This document shows, piece by piece, positions 50,297-64,000 of a stretch of 64,000 nucleotides of DNA. The DNA is taken from the NCBI GenBank assembly GCA_014843695.1, contig CM026403.1, forward strand, positions 44,880,186 through 44,944,185, read 5' to 3'. Position 1 is the first letter of the stretch. Each line of letters starts with the position of its first letter. The stretch is from Archivesica marissinica (taxonomy: Eukaryota > Mollusca > Bivalvia > Venerida > Vesicomyidae). Both the position numbers and the translations under genes were made by a program. The notes beneath the pieces were generated by a model that worked only from the letters and a program-made list of their open reading frames with translations, was not told where the DNA came from and ran no database searches.

Positions 50297-51425
50297 TTAA
50301 CCCATTCAACACCAAGTAACTGACATGGACTGGTGCATGATATTTAACCCATTCAACACCAAGTAACTGACATGGACTGGTGCATGATATTTAACCCACT
50401 CAACACCAAGTAACTGACATGGACTGGTGCATGATATTTAACCCACTCAACACCAAGTAACTGACATGGACTGGTGCATGATATTTAACCCATTCAACAC
50501 CAAGTAACTGACATGGACTGGTGCATGATATTTATCCCATTTAACACCAAGTAACTGACATGGACTGGTGCATGATATTTAACCCACTCAACACCAAGTA
50601 ACTGACATGGACTGGTGCATGATATTTAACCTACTCAACACCAAGTAACTGACATGGACTGGTGCATGATATTTAACCCATTCAACACCAAGTAACTGAC
50701 ATGGACTGGTGCATGATATTTAACCCACTCAACACCAAGTAACTGACATGGACTGGTGCATGATATTTAACCCATTCAACACCAAGTAACTGACATGGAC
50801 TGGTGCATGATATTTAACCAAGTCAACACCAAGTAACTGACATGGACTGGTGCATGATATTTAACCCATTCTACACCAAGTAACTGACATGGACTGGTGC
50901 ATGATATTTAACCCATTCAACACCAAGTAACTGACATGGACTGGTGCATGATATTTAACCCACTCAACACCAAGTAACTGACATGGACTGGTGCATGATA
51001 TTTAACCCATTCAACACCAAGTAACTGACATGGACTGGTGCATGATATTTAACCAAGTCAACACCAAGTAACTGACATGGACTGGTGCATGATATTTAAC
51101 CCATTCTACACCAAGTAACTGACATGGACTGGTGCATGATATTAACCCATTCAACACCAAGTAACTGACATGGACTGGTGCATGATATTTAACCCATTCA
51201 ACACCAAGTAACTGACATGGACTGGTGCATGATATTTAACCCATTCAACACCAAGTAACTCACATGGACTGGTGCATGATATTTAACCCATTCAACACCA
51301 AGTAACTCACATGGACTGGTGCATGATATTTAACCCATTCAACACCAAGTAACTCACATGGACTGGTGCATGATATTTAACACATTCAACACCAAGTAAC
51401 TCACATGGACTGGTGCATGATATTT
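50297..51425. repeat. About 47-bp minisatellite built from the end of the TTAA MITE
   Basis: About 24 units of TTAACCCATTCAACACCAAG, TAACTGACATGGACTGG and TGCATGATATT. This is exactly the first 47 bp of the palindromic MITE; the last unit continues into a complete copy of that MITE. Confidence 0.95.
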
Positions 51426-51620
51426 TTAGACCAATAAATTAATAAGAAAATTACATTTGGACCAGTTCATTTATCAAAATGGGTAAAAAAAATTCTAAAA
51501 ATAGTTATATTACTTGAAAAAAGTGCAGATCCTGATGAGATGGCTCATTACGAGCCGGCTCATCTGGATCTACACTTTTTTGTAAGCCAATTTAGAGGTC
51601 TGTGGTGTTGAAAGGGTTAA
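51378..51620. mobile_element. TTAA-type palindromic MITE, copy 5 (source of the array)
   Basis: Begins in the last array unit and ends GTGGTGTTGAAAGGGTTAA at 51620. Confidence 0.9.
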
Positions 51621-51860
51621 AGACATTAGCTTCCTATAGGCACTGTAGCTCCCCTTTTTTCAAAAACAACAAAAATAGTTCTTTATTTCTCCTCACAAAC
51701 AGTCCATAACCTAGCCTGGGAACAGGCGCTGATAATTTTCAGTCAGTCATATAAATATATTTCAATACCGAGATCATTAATTGAGCCGTGTTGAGTTTCT
51801 GTCATTTTGCCTGAAGTAAATTAGTGAAAAATCGACAGACTGGAACCCATGCTAGCCTTA

Positions 51861-52150
51861 ACCTTTAACTCGCTAATCACCACTAATGTCGCATTTGCTA
51901 ACAGCATACAGCCAGATCAGGCTCTATGCTGTTTGCTATTCGGATAGTGGAGCTACATGCATAACACTTGGCTGAATAGCAAACAACATAGATCCTGATC
52001 AAACATGGTTCTACGCTGCATCTGATTTGGATCTATGTTGTTTGAATATTCCTTCTAATTTATTCGGCATTCTAAGCTTTAAATATGGCTGCCGTATGCA
52101 TGGAGATACAGTGACATATAAGCTTACATCCCTATGCGGAAAGGGTTAAT
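51861..52150. mobile_element. Palindromic non-autonomous element 2, copy
   Basis: Contains GCTATTCGGATAGTGGAGCT and CATAGATCCTGATCA with the inverted GATCTATGTTGTTT; reverse orientation relative to 22490-22840. Confidence 0.65.
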
Positions 52151-52319
52151 TAAGTCGAAATATAAGCTCTTTCTTGAAAACAAACCTCCACTCTATAGAT
52201 CACACTGTTGTTTACAGGTGGGACAATATAAGCCCCTGGCATACACACCTGACAGGTCATAATGAATGGTATTTTCATTGCCGACATCAATTACCTATAA
52301 TTATATTGAAATGCATTAA

Positions 52320-52359
52320 AGCGACATTCCCCATTAGAATCAGTAACACATCCGAGGAA
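52320..52359. mobile_element. Left end of a TTAA/AGCGACATT element abutting the terminal satellite
   Basis: TTAA (52316-52319) followed by AGCGACATTCCCC repeats the start of the outer element at 24348-24364 (TTAA AGCGACATT). Forty bases later the 39/34-bp satellite begins; no right end is visible in the window. Confidence 0.5.
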
Positions 52360-55300
52360 ATGTGTTCTTTGTATAACTTGACATACACAGACATAACAAT
52401 GTGTTCTTTGTATAACTTGACATACACAGACATAACAATGTGTTCTTTGTATAACTTGACATACACAGACATGACAATGTGTTCTTTGTATAACTTGACA
52501 CAGACATAACAATGTGTTCTTTGTATAACTTGACATACACAGACATAACAATGTGTTCTTTGTATAACTTGACACAGACATAACAATGTGTTCTTTGTAT
52601 AACTTGACATACTCAGACATAACAATGTGTTCTTTGTATAACTTGACATACACAGACATAACAATGTGTTCTTTGTATAACTTGACATACACAGACATAA
52701 CAATGTGTTCTTTGTATAACTTGACATACACAGACATGACAATGTGTTCTTTGTATAACTTGACATACACAGACATGACAATGTGTTCTTTGTATAACTT
52801 GACATACACAGACATGACAATGTGTTCTTTGTATAACTTGACATACCAACAACAACAAACACACAGACATGACAATGTGTTCTTTGTATAACTTGACATA
52901 CACAGACATGACAATGTGTTCTTTGTATAACTTGACATACACAGACATAACAATGTGTTCTTTGTATAACTTGACATACACAGACATGACAATGTGTTCT
53001 TTGTATAACTTGACATACACAGACATGACAATGTGTTCTTTGTATAACTTGACATACACAGACATAACAATGTGTTCTTTGTATAACTTGACACAGACAT
53101 AACAATGTGTTCTTTGTATAACTTGACACAGACATAACAATGTGTTCTTTGTATAACTTCACATACACAGACATAACAATGTGTTCTTTGTATAACTTGA
53201 CATACACAGACATAACAATGTGTTCTTTGTATAACTTGACATACACAGACATGACAATGTGTTCTTTGTATAACTTGACATACACAGACATAACAATGTG
53301 TTCTTTGTATAACTTGACATACACAGACATAACAATGTGTTCTTTGTATAACTTGACATACACAGACATAACAATGTGTTCTTTGTATAACTTGACATAC
53401 ACAGACATGACAATGTGTTCTTTGTATAACTTGACACAGACATGACAATGTGTTCTTTGTATAACTTGACATACTCAGACATGACAATGTGTTCTTTGTA
53501 TAACTTGACACAGACATAACAATGTGTTCTTTGTATAACTTGACATACACAGACATGACAATGTGTTCTTTGTATAACTTGACACAGACATAACAATGTG
53601 TTCTTTGTATAACTTGACACAGACATAACAATGTGTTCTTTGTATAACTTGACATACACAGACATAACAATGTGTTCTTTGTATAACTTGACACAGACAT
53701 AACAATGTGTTCTTTGTATAACTTGATACAGACATAACAATGTGTTCTTTGTATAACTTGACATACACAGACATAACAATGTGTTCTTTGTATAACTTGA
53801 CATACACAGACATAACAATGTGTTCTTTGTATAACTTGACATACTCAGACATAACAATGTGTTCTTTGTATAACTTGACACAGACATAGCAATGTGTTCT
53901 TTGTATAACTTGACATACTCAGACATAACAATGTGTTCTTTGTATAACTTGACATACACAGACATAACAATGTGTTCTTTGTATAACTTGACACAGACAT
54001 AACAATGTGTTCTTTGTATAACTTGACATACACAGACATAACAATGTGTTCTTTGTATAACTTGACATACACAGACATAACAATGTGTTCTTTGTATAAC
54101 TTGACATACACAGACATAGCAATGTGTTCTTTGTAAAACTTGACATACACAGACATAACAATGTGTTCTTTGTATAACTTGACACAGACATAACAATGTG
54201 TTCTTTGTATAACTTGACATACACAGACATAGCAATGTGTTCTTTGTATAACTTGACACAGACATAACAATGTGTTCTTTGTATAACTTGACATACACAG
54301 ACATAACAATGTGTTCTTTGTATAACTTGACATACACAGACATAGCAATGTGTTCTTTGTATAACTTGACATACACAGACATAACAATGTGTTCTTTGTA
54401 TAACTTGACATACACAGACATAACAATGTGTTCTTTGTATAACTTGACATACACAGACATAACAATGTGTTCTTTGTATAACTTGACACAGACGTAGCAA
54501 TGTGTTCTTTGTATAACTTGACACAGACATAACAATGTGTTCTTTGTATAACTTGACACAGACGTAGCAATGTGTTCTTTGTATAACTTGACACAGACAT
54601 AACAATGTGTTCTTTGTATAACTTGACACAGACATAACAATGTGTTCTTTGTATAACTTGACATACACAGACATAACAATGTGTTCTTTGTATAACTTGA
54701 CACAGACATAACAATGTGTTCTTTGTATAACTTGACACAGACATAACAATGTGTTCTTTGTATAACTTGACATACACAGACATGACAATGTGTTCTTTGT
54801 ATAACTTGACATACACAGACATAACAATGTGTTCTTTGTATAACTTGACACAGACATAACAATGTGTTCTTTGTATAACTTGACATACACAGACATAACA
54901 ATGTGTTCTTTGTATAACTTGACACAGACATAACAATGTGTTCTTTGTATAACTTGACATACACAGACATAACAATGTGTTCTTTGTATAACTTGACACA
55001 GACATAACAATGTGTTCTTTGTATAACTTGACATACTCAGACATAACAATGTGTTCTTTGTATAACTTGACACAGACATAACAATGTGTTCTTTGTATAA
55101 CTTGACACAGACATAACAATGTGTTCTTTGTATAACTTGACATACACAGACATAGCAATGTGTTCTTTGTATAACTTGACACAGACATAACAATGTGTTC
55201 TTTGTATAACTTGACATACACAGACATAACAATGTGTTCTTTGTATAACTTGACATACACAGACATAACAATGTGTTCTTTGTATAACTTGACACAGACG

Positions 55301-58300
55301 TAGCAATGTGTTCTTTGTATAACTTGACACAGACATAACAATGTGTTCTTTGTATAACTTGACACAGACGTAGCAATGTGTTCTTTGTATAACTTGACAC
55401 AGACATAACAATGTGTTCTTTGTATAACTTGACACAGACATAACAATGTGTTCTTTGTATAACTTGACACAGACATAACAATGTGTTCTTTGTATAACTT
55501 GACACAGACATAACAATGTGTTCTTTGTATAACTTGACACAGACATAACAATGTGTTCTTTGTATAACTTGACATACACAGACATGACAATGTGTTCTTT
55601 GTATAACTTGACATACACAGACATAACAATGTGTTCTTTGTATAACTTGACACAGACATAACAATGTGTTCTTTGTATAACTTGACATACACAGACATAA
55701 CAATGTGTTCTTTGTATAACTTGACACAGACATAACAATGTGTTCTTTGTATAACTTGACATACACAGACATAACAATGTGTTCTTTGTATAACTTGACA
55801 CAGACATAACAATGTGTTCTTTGTATAACTTGACACAGACATAACAATGTGTTCTTTGTATAACTTGACACAGACATAACAATGTGTTCTTTGTATAACT
55901 TGACTCAGACATAACAATGTGTTCTTTGTATAACTTGACACAGACATAACAATGTGTTCTTTGTATAACTTGACATACACAGACATAACAATGTGTTCTT
56001 TGTATAACTTGACATACACAGACATAACAATGTGTTCTTTGTATAACTTGACACAGACATGACAATGTGTTCTTTGTATAACTTGACATACACATACATA
56101 ACAATGTGTTCTTTGTATAACTTGACATACTCAGACATAACAATGTGTTCTTTGTATAACTTGACACAGACATAACAATGTGTTCTTTGTATAACTTGAC
56201 ATACACAGACATAACAATGTGTTCTTTGTATAACTTGACACAGACATAACAATGTGTTCTTTGTATAACTTGAAACAGACATAACAATGTGTTCTTTGTA
56301 TAACTTGACATACACAGACATAACAATGTGTTCTTTGTATAACTTGACATACACAGACATAACAATGTGTTCTTTGTATAACTTGACATACACAGACATG
56401 ACAATGTGTTCTTTGTATAACTTGACATACACAGACATGACAATGTGTTCTTTGTATAACTTGACACAGACATGACAATGTGTTCTTTGTATAACTTGAC
56501 ATACTCAGACATGACAATGTGTTCTTTGTATAACTTGACACAGACATAACAATGTGTTCTTTGTATAACTTGACATACTCAGACATGACAATGTGTTCTT
56601 TGTATAACTTGACATACTCAGACATGACAATGTGGTCTTTGTATAACTTGACATACTCAGACATGACAATGTGTTCTTTGTATAACTTGACATACTCAGA
56701 CATAACAATGTGTTCTTTGTATAACATGACATACTCAGACATAACAATGTGTTCTTTGTATAACTTGACATACTCAGACATAACAATGTGTTCTTTGTAT
56801 AACTTGACACAGACATAACAATGTGTTCTTTGTATAACTTGACACAGACATAACAATGTGTTCTTTGTATAACTTGACATACACAGACATGACAATGTGT
56901 TCTTTGTATAACTTGACACAGACATAACAATGTGTTCTTTGTATAACTTGACACAGACATAACAATGTGTTCTTTGTATAACTTGACACAGACATAACAA
57001 TGTGTTCTTTGTATAACTTGACATACTCAGACATAACAATGTGTTCTTTGTATAACTTGACATACTCAGACATAACAATGTGTTCTTTGTATAACTTGAC
57101 ACAGACATAACAATGTGTTCTTTGTATAACTTGACATACACAGACATGACAATGTGTTCTTTGTATAACTTGACACAGACATAACAATGTGTTCTTTGTA
57201 TAACTTGACATACACAGACATAACAATGTGTTCTTTGTATAACTTGACATACACAGACATAACAATGTGTTCTTTGTATAACTTGACACAGACATAACAA
57301 TGTGTTCTTTGTATAACTTGACTACACAGACATAACAATGTGTTCTTTGTATAACTTGACACAGACATAACAATGTGTTCTTTGTATAACTTGACATACA
57401 CAGACATAACAATGTGTTCTTTGTATAACTTGACATACACAGACATAACAATGTGTTCTTTGTATAACTTGACATACACAGACATAACAATGTGTTCTTT
57501 GTATAACTTGACACAGACATAACAATGTGTTCTTTGTATAACTTGACATACACAGACATAACAATGTGTTCTTTGTATAACTTGACATACACAGACATAA
57601 CAATGTGTTCTTTGTATAACTTGACATACACAGACATAACAATGTGTTCTTTGTATAACTTGACACAGACATAACAATGTGTTCTTTGTATAACTTGACA
57701 TACACAGACATAACAATGTGTTCTTTGTATAACTTGACACAGACATAACAATGTGTTCTTTGTATAACTTGACATACACAGACATAACAATGTGTTCTTT
57801 GTATAACTTGACACAGACATAACAATGTGTTCTTTGTATAACTTGACACAGACATAACAATGTGTTCTTTGTATAACTTGACATACACAGACATAACAAT
57901 GTGTTCTTTGTATAACTTGACACAGACATAACAATGTGTTCTTTGTATAACTTGATACAGACATAACAATGTGTTCTTTGTATAACTTGACATACACAGA
58001 CATAACAATGTGTTCTTTGTATAACTTGACATACACAGACATAACAATGTGTTCTTTGTATAACTTGACATACCAGACATAACAATGTGTTCTTTGTATA
58101 ACTTGACACAGACATAACAATGTGTTCTTTGTATAACTTGACATACACAGACATAACAATGTGTTCTTTGTATAACTTGACATACACAGACATAACAATG
58201 TGTTCTTTGTATAACTTGACACAGACATAACAATGTGTTCTTTGTATAACTTGACATACACAGACATAACAATGTGTTCTTTGTATAACTTGACAACACA

Positions 58301-61300
58301 GACATAACAATGTGTTCTTTGTATAACTTGACATACACAGACATAACAATGTGTTCTTTGTATAACTTGACATACACAGACATAACAATGTGTTCTTTGT
58401 ATAACTTGACACAGACATAACAATGTGTTCTTTGTATAACTTGACATACACAGACATAACAATGTGTTCTTTGTATAACTTGACACAGACATAACAATGT
58501 GTTCTTTGTATAACTTGACATACACAGACATAACAATGTGTTCTTTGTATAACTTGACATACACAGACATAACAATGTGTTCTTTGTATAACTTGACATA
58601 CACAGACATAACAATGTGTTCTTTGTATAACTTGACATACACAGACATAACAATGTGTTCTTTGTATAACTTGACATACACAGACATAACAATGTGTTCT
58701 TTGTATAACTTGACACAGACATAACAATGTGTTCTTTGTATAACTTGACACAGACATAACAATGTGTTCTTTGTATAACTTGACACAGACGTAACAATGT
58801 GTTCTTTGTATAACTTGACACAGACATAACAATGTGTTCTTTGTATAACTTGACACAGACATAACAATGTGTTCTTTGTATAACTTGACACAGACATAAC
58901 AATGTGTTCTTTGTATAACTTGACACAGACATAACAATGTGTTCTTTGTATAACTTGACACAGACATAACAATGTGTTCTTTGTATAACTTGACATACAC
59001 AGACATGACAATGTGTTCTTTGTATAACTTGACATACACAGACATAACAATGTGTTCTTTGTATAACTTGACACAGACATAACAATGTGTTTTGTATAAC
59101 TTGACATACACAGACATAACAATGTGTTCTTTGTATAACTTGACACAGACATAACAATGTGTTCTTTGTATAACTTGACATACACAGACATAACAATGTG
59201 TTCTTTGTATAACTTGACACAGACATAACAATGTGTTCTTTGTATAACTTGACATACCAGACATAACAATGTGTTCTTTGTATAACTTGACACAGACATA
59301 ACAATGTGTTCTTTGTATAACTTGACACAGACATAACAATGTGTTCTTTGTATAACTTGACATACACAGACATAACAATGTGTTCTTTGTATAACTTGAC
59401 ACAGACATAACAATGTGTTCTTTGTATAACTTGACATACACAGACATAACAATGTGTTCTTTGTATAACTTGACATACACAGACATAACAATGTGTTCTT
59501 TGTATAACTTGACACAGACGTAGCAATGTGTTCTTTGTATAACTTGACACAGACATAACAATGTGTTCTTTGTATAACTTGACACAGACGTAGCAATGTG
59601 TTCTTTGTATAACTTGACACAGACATAACAATGTGTTCTTTGTATAACTTGACACAGACATAACAATGTGTTCTTTGTATAACTTGACACAGACATAACA
59701 ATGTGTTCTTTGTATAACTTGACAACACAGACATAACAATGTGTTCTTTGTATAACTTGACACAGACATAACAATGTGTTCTTTGTATAACTTGACATAC
59801 ACAGACATGACAATGTGTTCTTTGTATAACTTGACATACACAGACATAACAATGTGTTCTTTGTATAACTTGACACAGACATAACAATGTGTTCTTTGTA
59901 TAACTTGACATACACAGACATAACAATGTGTTCTTTGTATAACTTGACACAGACATAACAATGTGTTCTTTGTATAACTTGACATACACAGACATAACAA
60001 TGTGTTCTTTGTATAACTTGACACAGACATAACAATGTGTTCTTTGTATAACTTGACACAGACATAACAATGTGTTCTTTGTATAACTTGACACAGACAT
60101 AACAATGTGTTCTTTGTATAACTTGACTCAGACATAACAATGTGTTCTTTGTATAACTTGACACAGACATAACAATGTGTTCTTTGTATAACTTGACATA
60201 CACAGACATAACAATGTGTTCTTTGTATAACTTGACATACACAGACATAACAATGTGTTCTTTGTATAACTTGACACAGACATGACAATGTGTTCTTTGT
60301 ATAACTTGACATACACAGACATAACAATGTGTTCTTTGTATAACTTGACATACTCAGACATAACAATGTGTTCTTTGTATAACTTGACACAGACATAACA
60401 ATGTGTTCTTTGTATAACTTGACATACACAGACATAACAATGTGTTCTTTGTATAACTTGACACAGACATAACAATGTGTTCTTTGTATAACTTGAAACA
60501 GACATAACAATGTGTTCTTTGTATAACTTGACATACACAGACATAACAATGTGTTCTTTGTATAACTTGACATACACAGACATAACAATGTGTTCTTTGT
60601 ATAACTTGACATACACAGACATGACAATGTGTTCTTTGTATAACTTGACATACACAGACATGACAATGTGTTCTTTGTATAACTTGACACAGACATAACA
60701 ATGTGTTCTTTGTATAACTTGACATACTCAGACATAACAATGTGTTCTTTGTATAACTTGACACAGACATAACAATGTGTTCTTTGTATAACTTGACATA
60801 CTCAGACATGACAATGTGTTCTTTGTATAACTTGACATACTCAGACATGACAATGTGTTCTTTGTATAACTTGACATACTCAGACATGACAATGTGTTCT
60901 TTGTATAACTTGACATACTCAGACATAACAATGTGTTCTTTGTATAACTTGACATACTCAGACATAACAATGTGTTCTTTGTATAACTTGACATACTCAG
61001 ACATAACAATGTGTTCTTTGTATAACTTGACACAGACATAACAATGTGTTCTTTGTATAACTTGACACAGACATAACAATGTGTTCTTTGTATAACTTGA
61101 CAACACAGACATAACAATGTGTTCTTTGTATAACTTGACACAGACATAACAATGTGTTCTTTGTATAACTTGACACAGACATAACAATGTGTTCTTTGTA
61201 TAACTTGACACAGACATAACAATGTGTTCTTTGTATAACTTGACATACTCAGACATAACAATGTGTTCTTTGTATAACTTGACACAGACATAACAATGTG

Positions 61301-64000
61301 TTCTTTGTATAACCTGACACAGACATAACAATGTGTTCTTTGTATAACTTGACATACACAGACATGACAATGTGTTCTTTGTATAACTTGACACAGACAT
61401 AACAATGTGTTCTTTGTATAACTTGACATACACAGACATAGCAATGTGTTATTTGTATAACTTGACACAGACATAACAATGTGTTCTTTGTATAACTTGA
61501 CACAGACATAACAATGTGTTCTTTGTATAACTTGACACAGACATAACAATGTGTTCTTTGTATAACTTGACTCAGACATAACAATGTGTTCTTTGTATAA
61601 CTTGACACAGACATAACAATGTGTTCTTTGTATAACTTGACATACACAGACATAACAATGTGTTCTTTGTATAACTTGACATACACAGACATAACAATGT
61701 GTTCTTTGTATAACTTGACATACACAGACATAACAATGTGTTCTTTGTATAACTTGACATACACAGACATAACAATGTGTTCTTTGTATAACTTGACATA
61801 CACAGACATGACAATGTGTTCTTTGTATAACTTGACACAGACATAACAATGTGTTCTTTGTATAACTTGACATACACAGACATAACAATGTGTTCTTTGT
61901 ATAACTTGACATACACAGACATAACAATGTGTTCTTTGTATAACTTGACACAGACATAACAATGTGTTCTTTGTATAACTTGACATACACAGACATAACA
62001 ATGTGTTCTTTGTATAACTTGACACAGACATAACAATGTGTTCTTTGTATAACTTGACACAGACATAACAATGTGTTCTTTGTATAACTTGACATACACA
62101 GACATAACAATGTGTTCTTTGTATAACTTGACACAGACATAACAATGTGTTCTTTGTATAACTTGACACAGACATAACAATGTGTTCTTTGTATAACTTG
62201 ACATACACAGACATAACAATGTGTTCTTTGTATAACTTGACATACACAGACATAACAATGTGTTCTTTGTATAACTTGACAACCAGACATAACAATGTGT
62301 TCTTTGTATAACTTGACACAGACATAACAATGTGTTCTTTGTATAACTTGACATACACAGACATAACAATGTGTTCTTTGTATAACTTGACAACACAGAC
62401 ATAACAATGTGTTCTTTGTATAACTTGACACAGACATAACAATGTGTTCTTTGTATAACTTGACAACACAGACATACAATGTGTTCTTTGTATAACTTGA
62501 CAAGACATAACAATGTGTTCTTTGTATAACTTGACATACACAGACATAACAATGTGTTCTTTGTATAACTTGACATACACAGACATAACAATGTGTTCTT
62601 TGTATAACTTGACAACCAGACATAACAATGTGTTCTTTGTATAACTTGACATACACAGACATACAATGTGTTCTTTGTATAACTTGACACAGACATAACA
62701 ATGTGTTCTTTGTATAACTTGACATACACAGACATAACAATGTGTTCTTTGTATAACTTGACACAGACATAACAATGTGTTCTTTGTATAACTTGACACA
62801 GACATAACAATGTGTTCTTTGTATAACTTGACATACACAGACATAACAATGTGTTCTTTGTATAACTTGACACAGACATAACAATGTGTTCTTTGTATAA
62901 CTTGACACAGACATAGCAATGTGTTCTTTGTATAACTTGACATACACAGACATAACAATGTGTTCTTTGTATAACTTGACATACACAGACATAACAATGT
63001 GTTCTTTGTATAACTTGACACAGACATAACAATGTGTTCTTTGTATAACTTGACATACACAGACATAGCAATGTGTTCTTTGTATAACTTGACAAAGACA
63101 TAACAATGTGATCTTTGTATAACTTGACATACACAGACATAACAATGTGTTCTTTGTATAACTTGACATACACAGACATAACAATGTGTTCTTTGTATAA
63201 CTTGACATACTCAGACATAACAATGTGTTCTTTGTATAACTTGACATACACAGATGTAGCAATATGTTCTTTGTATAACTTGACACAGACATAACAATGT
63301 GTTCTTTGTATAACTTGACATACACAGACATAACAATGTGTTCTTTGTATAACTTGACACAGACATAACAATGTGTTCTTTGTATAACTTGACACAGACA
63401 TAACAATGTGTTCTTTGTATAACTTGACATACTCAGACATAACAATGTGTTCTTTGTATAACTTGACACAGACATAACAATGTGTTCTTTGTATAACTTG
63501 ACACAGACATAACAATGTGTTCTTTGTATAACTTGACATACACAGACATAGCAATGTGTTCTTTGTATAACTTGACACAGACATAACAATGTGTTCTTTG
63601 TATAACTTGACATACTCAGACATAACAATGTGTTCTTTGTATAACTTGACATACTCAGACATAACAATGTGTTCTTTGTATAACTTGACATACTCAGACA
63701 TAACAATGTGTTCTTTGTATAACTTGACATACACAGACATAACAATGTGTTCTTTGTATAACTTGACACAGACGTAGCAATGTGTTCTTTGTATAACTTG
63801 ACACAGACATAACAATGTGTTCTTTGTATAACTTGACACATACGTAGCAATGTGTTCTTTGTATAACTTGACACAGACATAACAATGTGTTCTTTGTATA
63901 ACTTGACACAGACATAACAATGTGTTCTTTGTATAACTTGACACAGACATAACAATGTGTTCTTTGTATAACTTGACACAGACATAACAATGTGTTCTTT
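52360..64000. repeat. 39/34-bp satellite, more than 11.6 kb, running off the window
   Basis: More than 300 units containing ACAATGTGTTCTTTGTATAA, CTTGACA, then either TACACAGACAT (39 bp), TACTCAGACAT (39 bp) or CAGACAT (34 bp). Minus-strand units lack stops in all three frames, so mixed 39/34-bp runs stay open for up to about 1,100 codons; this is not a gene. A block recurs at a constant 4,223-bp offset (marker TTGAAACAGAC at 56271 and 60494; TTGACTCAGAC at 55901 and 60124). Confidence 0.97.

Noticed and set aside
46744..52315. Search for the missing upstream PH exon of SH2B
   Set aside because: No minus-strand segment encoding an '...FYSPPK' end with a donor was found here; it probably lies beyond 64000.
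52287..63990. Very long open reading frames on the minus strand (up to about 1,137 codons, with MSVYVKLYKEHIV repeats)
   Set aside because: The unit lacks stops in all three minus frames, so openness is automatic. The 39- and 34-bp units switch frame freely with no consistent peptide, and there is no start context, domain or splice evidence.

Overview
This window is invertebrate animal DNA, most likely from a bivalve mollusc. That is inferred from the SH2B-type exon set, several tRNA-headed SINE families, TTAA- and TA-flanked MITEs, and very high satellite content; the species is not proven. Roughly two thirds of the 64 kb is tandem repeat in more than twenty separate arrays. Only about 1 kb is intact coding sequence.

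The one convincing host gene is on the minus strand, from 45203 down to the stop codon at 15236. It is the 3' part of an SH2B/Lnk adaptor gene. Six exons (45203-45102, 24226-24090, 22011-21959, 20711-20583, 18644-18439, 15652-15236) join with matching splice phases into 347 residues: C-terminal half of the PH domain, proline-rich linker, complete SH2 domain, and a tail ending [10 protein letters not shown], which resembles the Cbl-binding tail of APS/SH2B2. The 5' exons are not visible and probably lie beyond 64000.

The most striking signal is where this gene's satellites sit. Three consecutive introns begin, at the exact base of the 5' splice site, with a tandem array. In two of them the repeat unit is a copy of the end of the preceding exon together with its splice donor. 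In one (20800-21958) each typical unit also carries a CTTCAG acceptor, so the intron holds about 20 tandem look-alikes of an in-frame 33-bp microexon encoding (A/V)PSGTIHRVNA. In the third (18245-18438) the donor is the first GT of a (TCTG)n microsatellite.

Layout: 1-13 kb, a run of unrelated minisatellites (17, 33, 23, 22, 22, 49, 38, 29 and 29 bp) with SINE and MITE fragments. 13-15.2 kb, SINEs and a 3' flank array. 15.2-24.2 kb, five SH2B exons with their arrays and dispersed elements. 24.35-28.7 kb, nested transposons in the large SH2B intron: a TTAA-flanked element containing a TA-flanked 3.8-kb element with long inverted repeats and a broken ORF of the THEEADTR/GCDTVSAF family. 28.9-31.4 kb, 28-bp and 40-bp arrays. 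31.4-44.9 kb, a 13.5-kb 40-bp satellite with higher-order structure. 45.1 kb, the PH exon. 45.4-47.8 kb, two related 41-bp arrays. 48-52.3 kb, MITEs and a minisatellite made from a MITE end. 52.3-64 kb, a 39/34-bp satellite that runs off the window and contains a 4,223-bp higher-order duplication.

Long open stretches inside the satellites are by-products of stop-free repeat units and are not called as genes.
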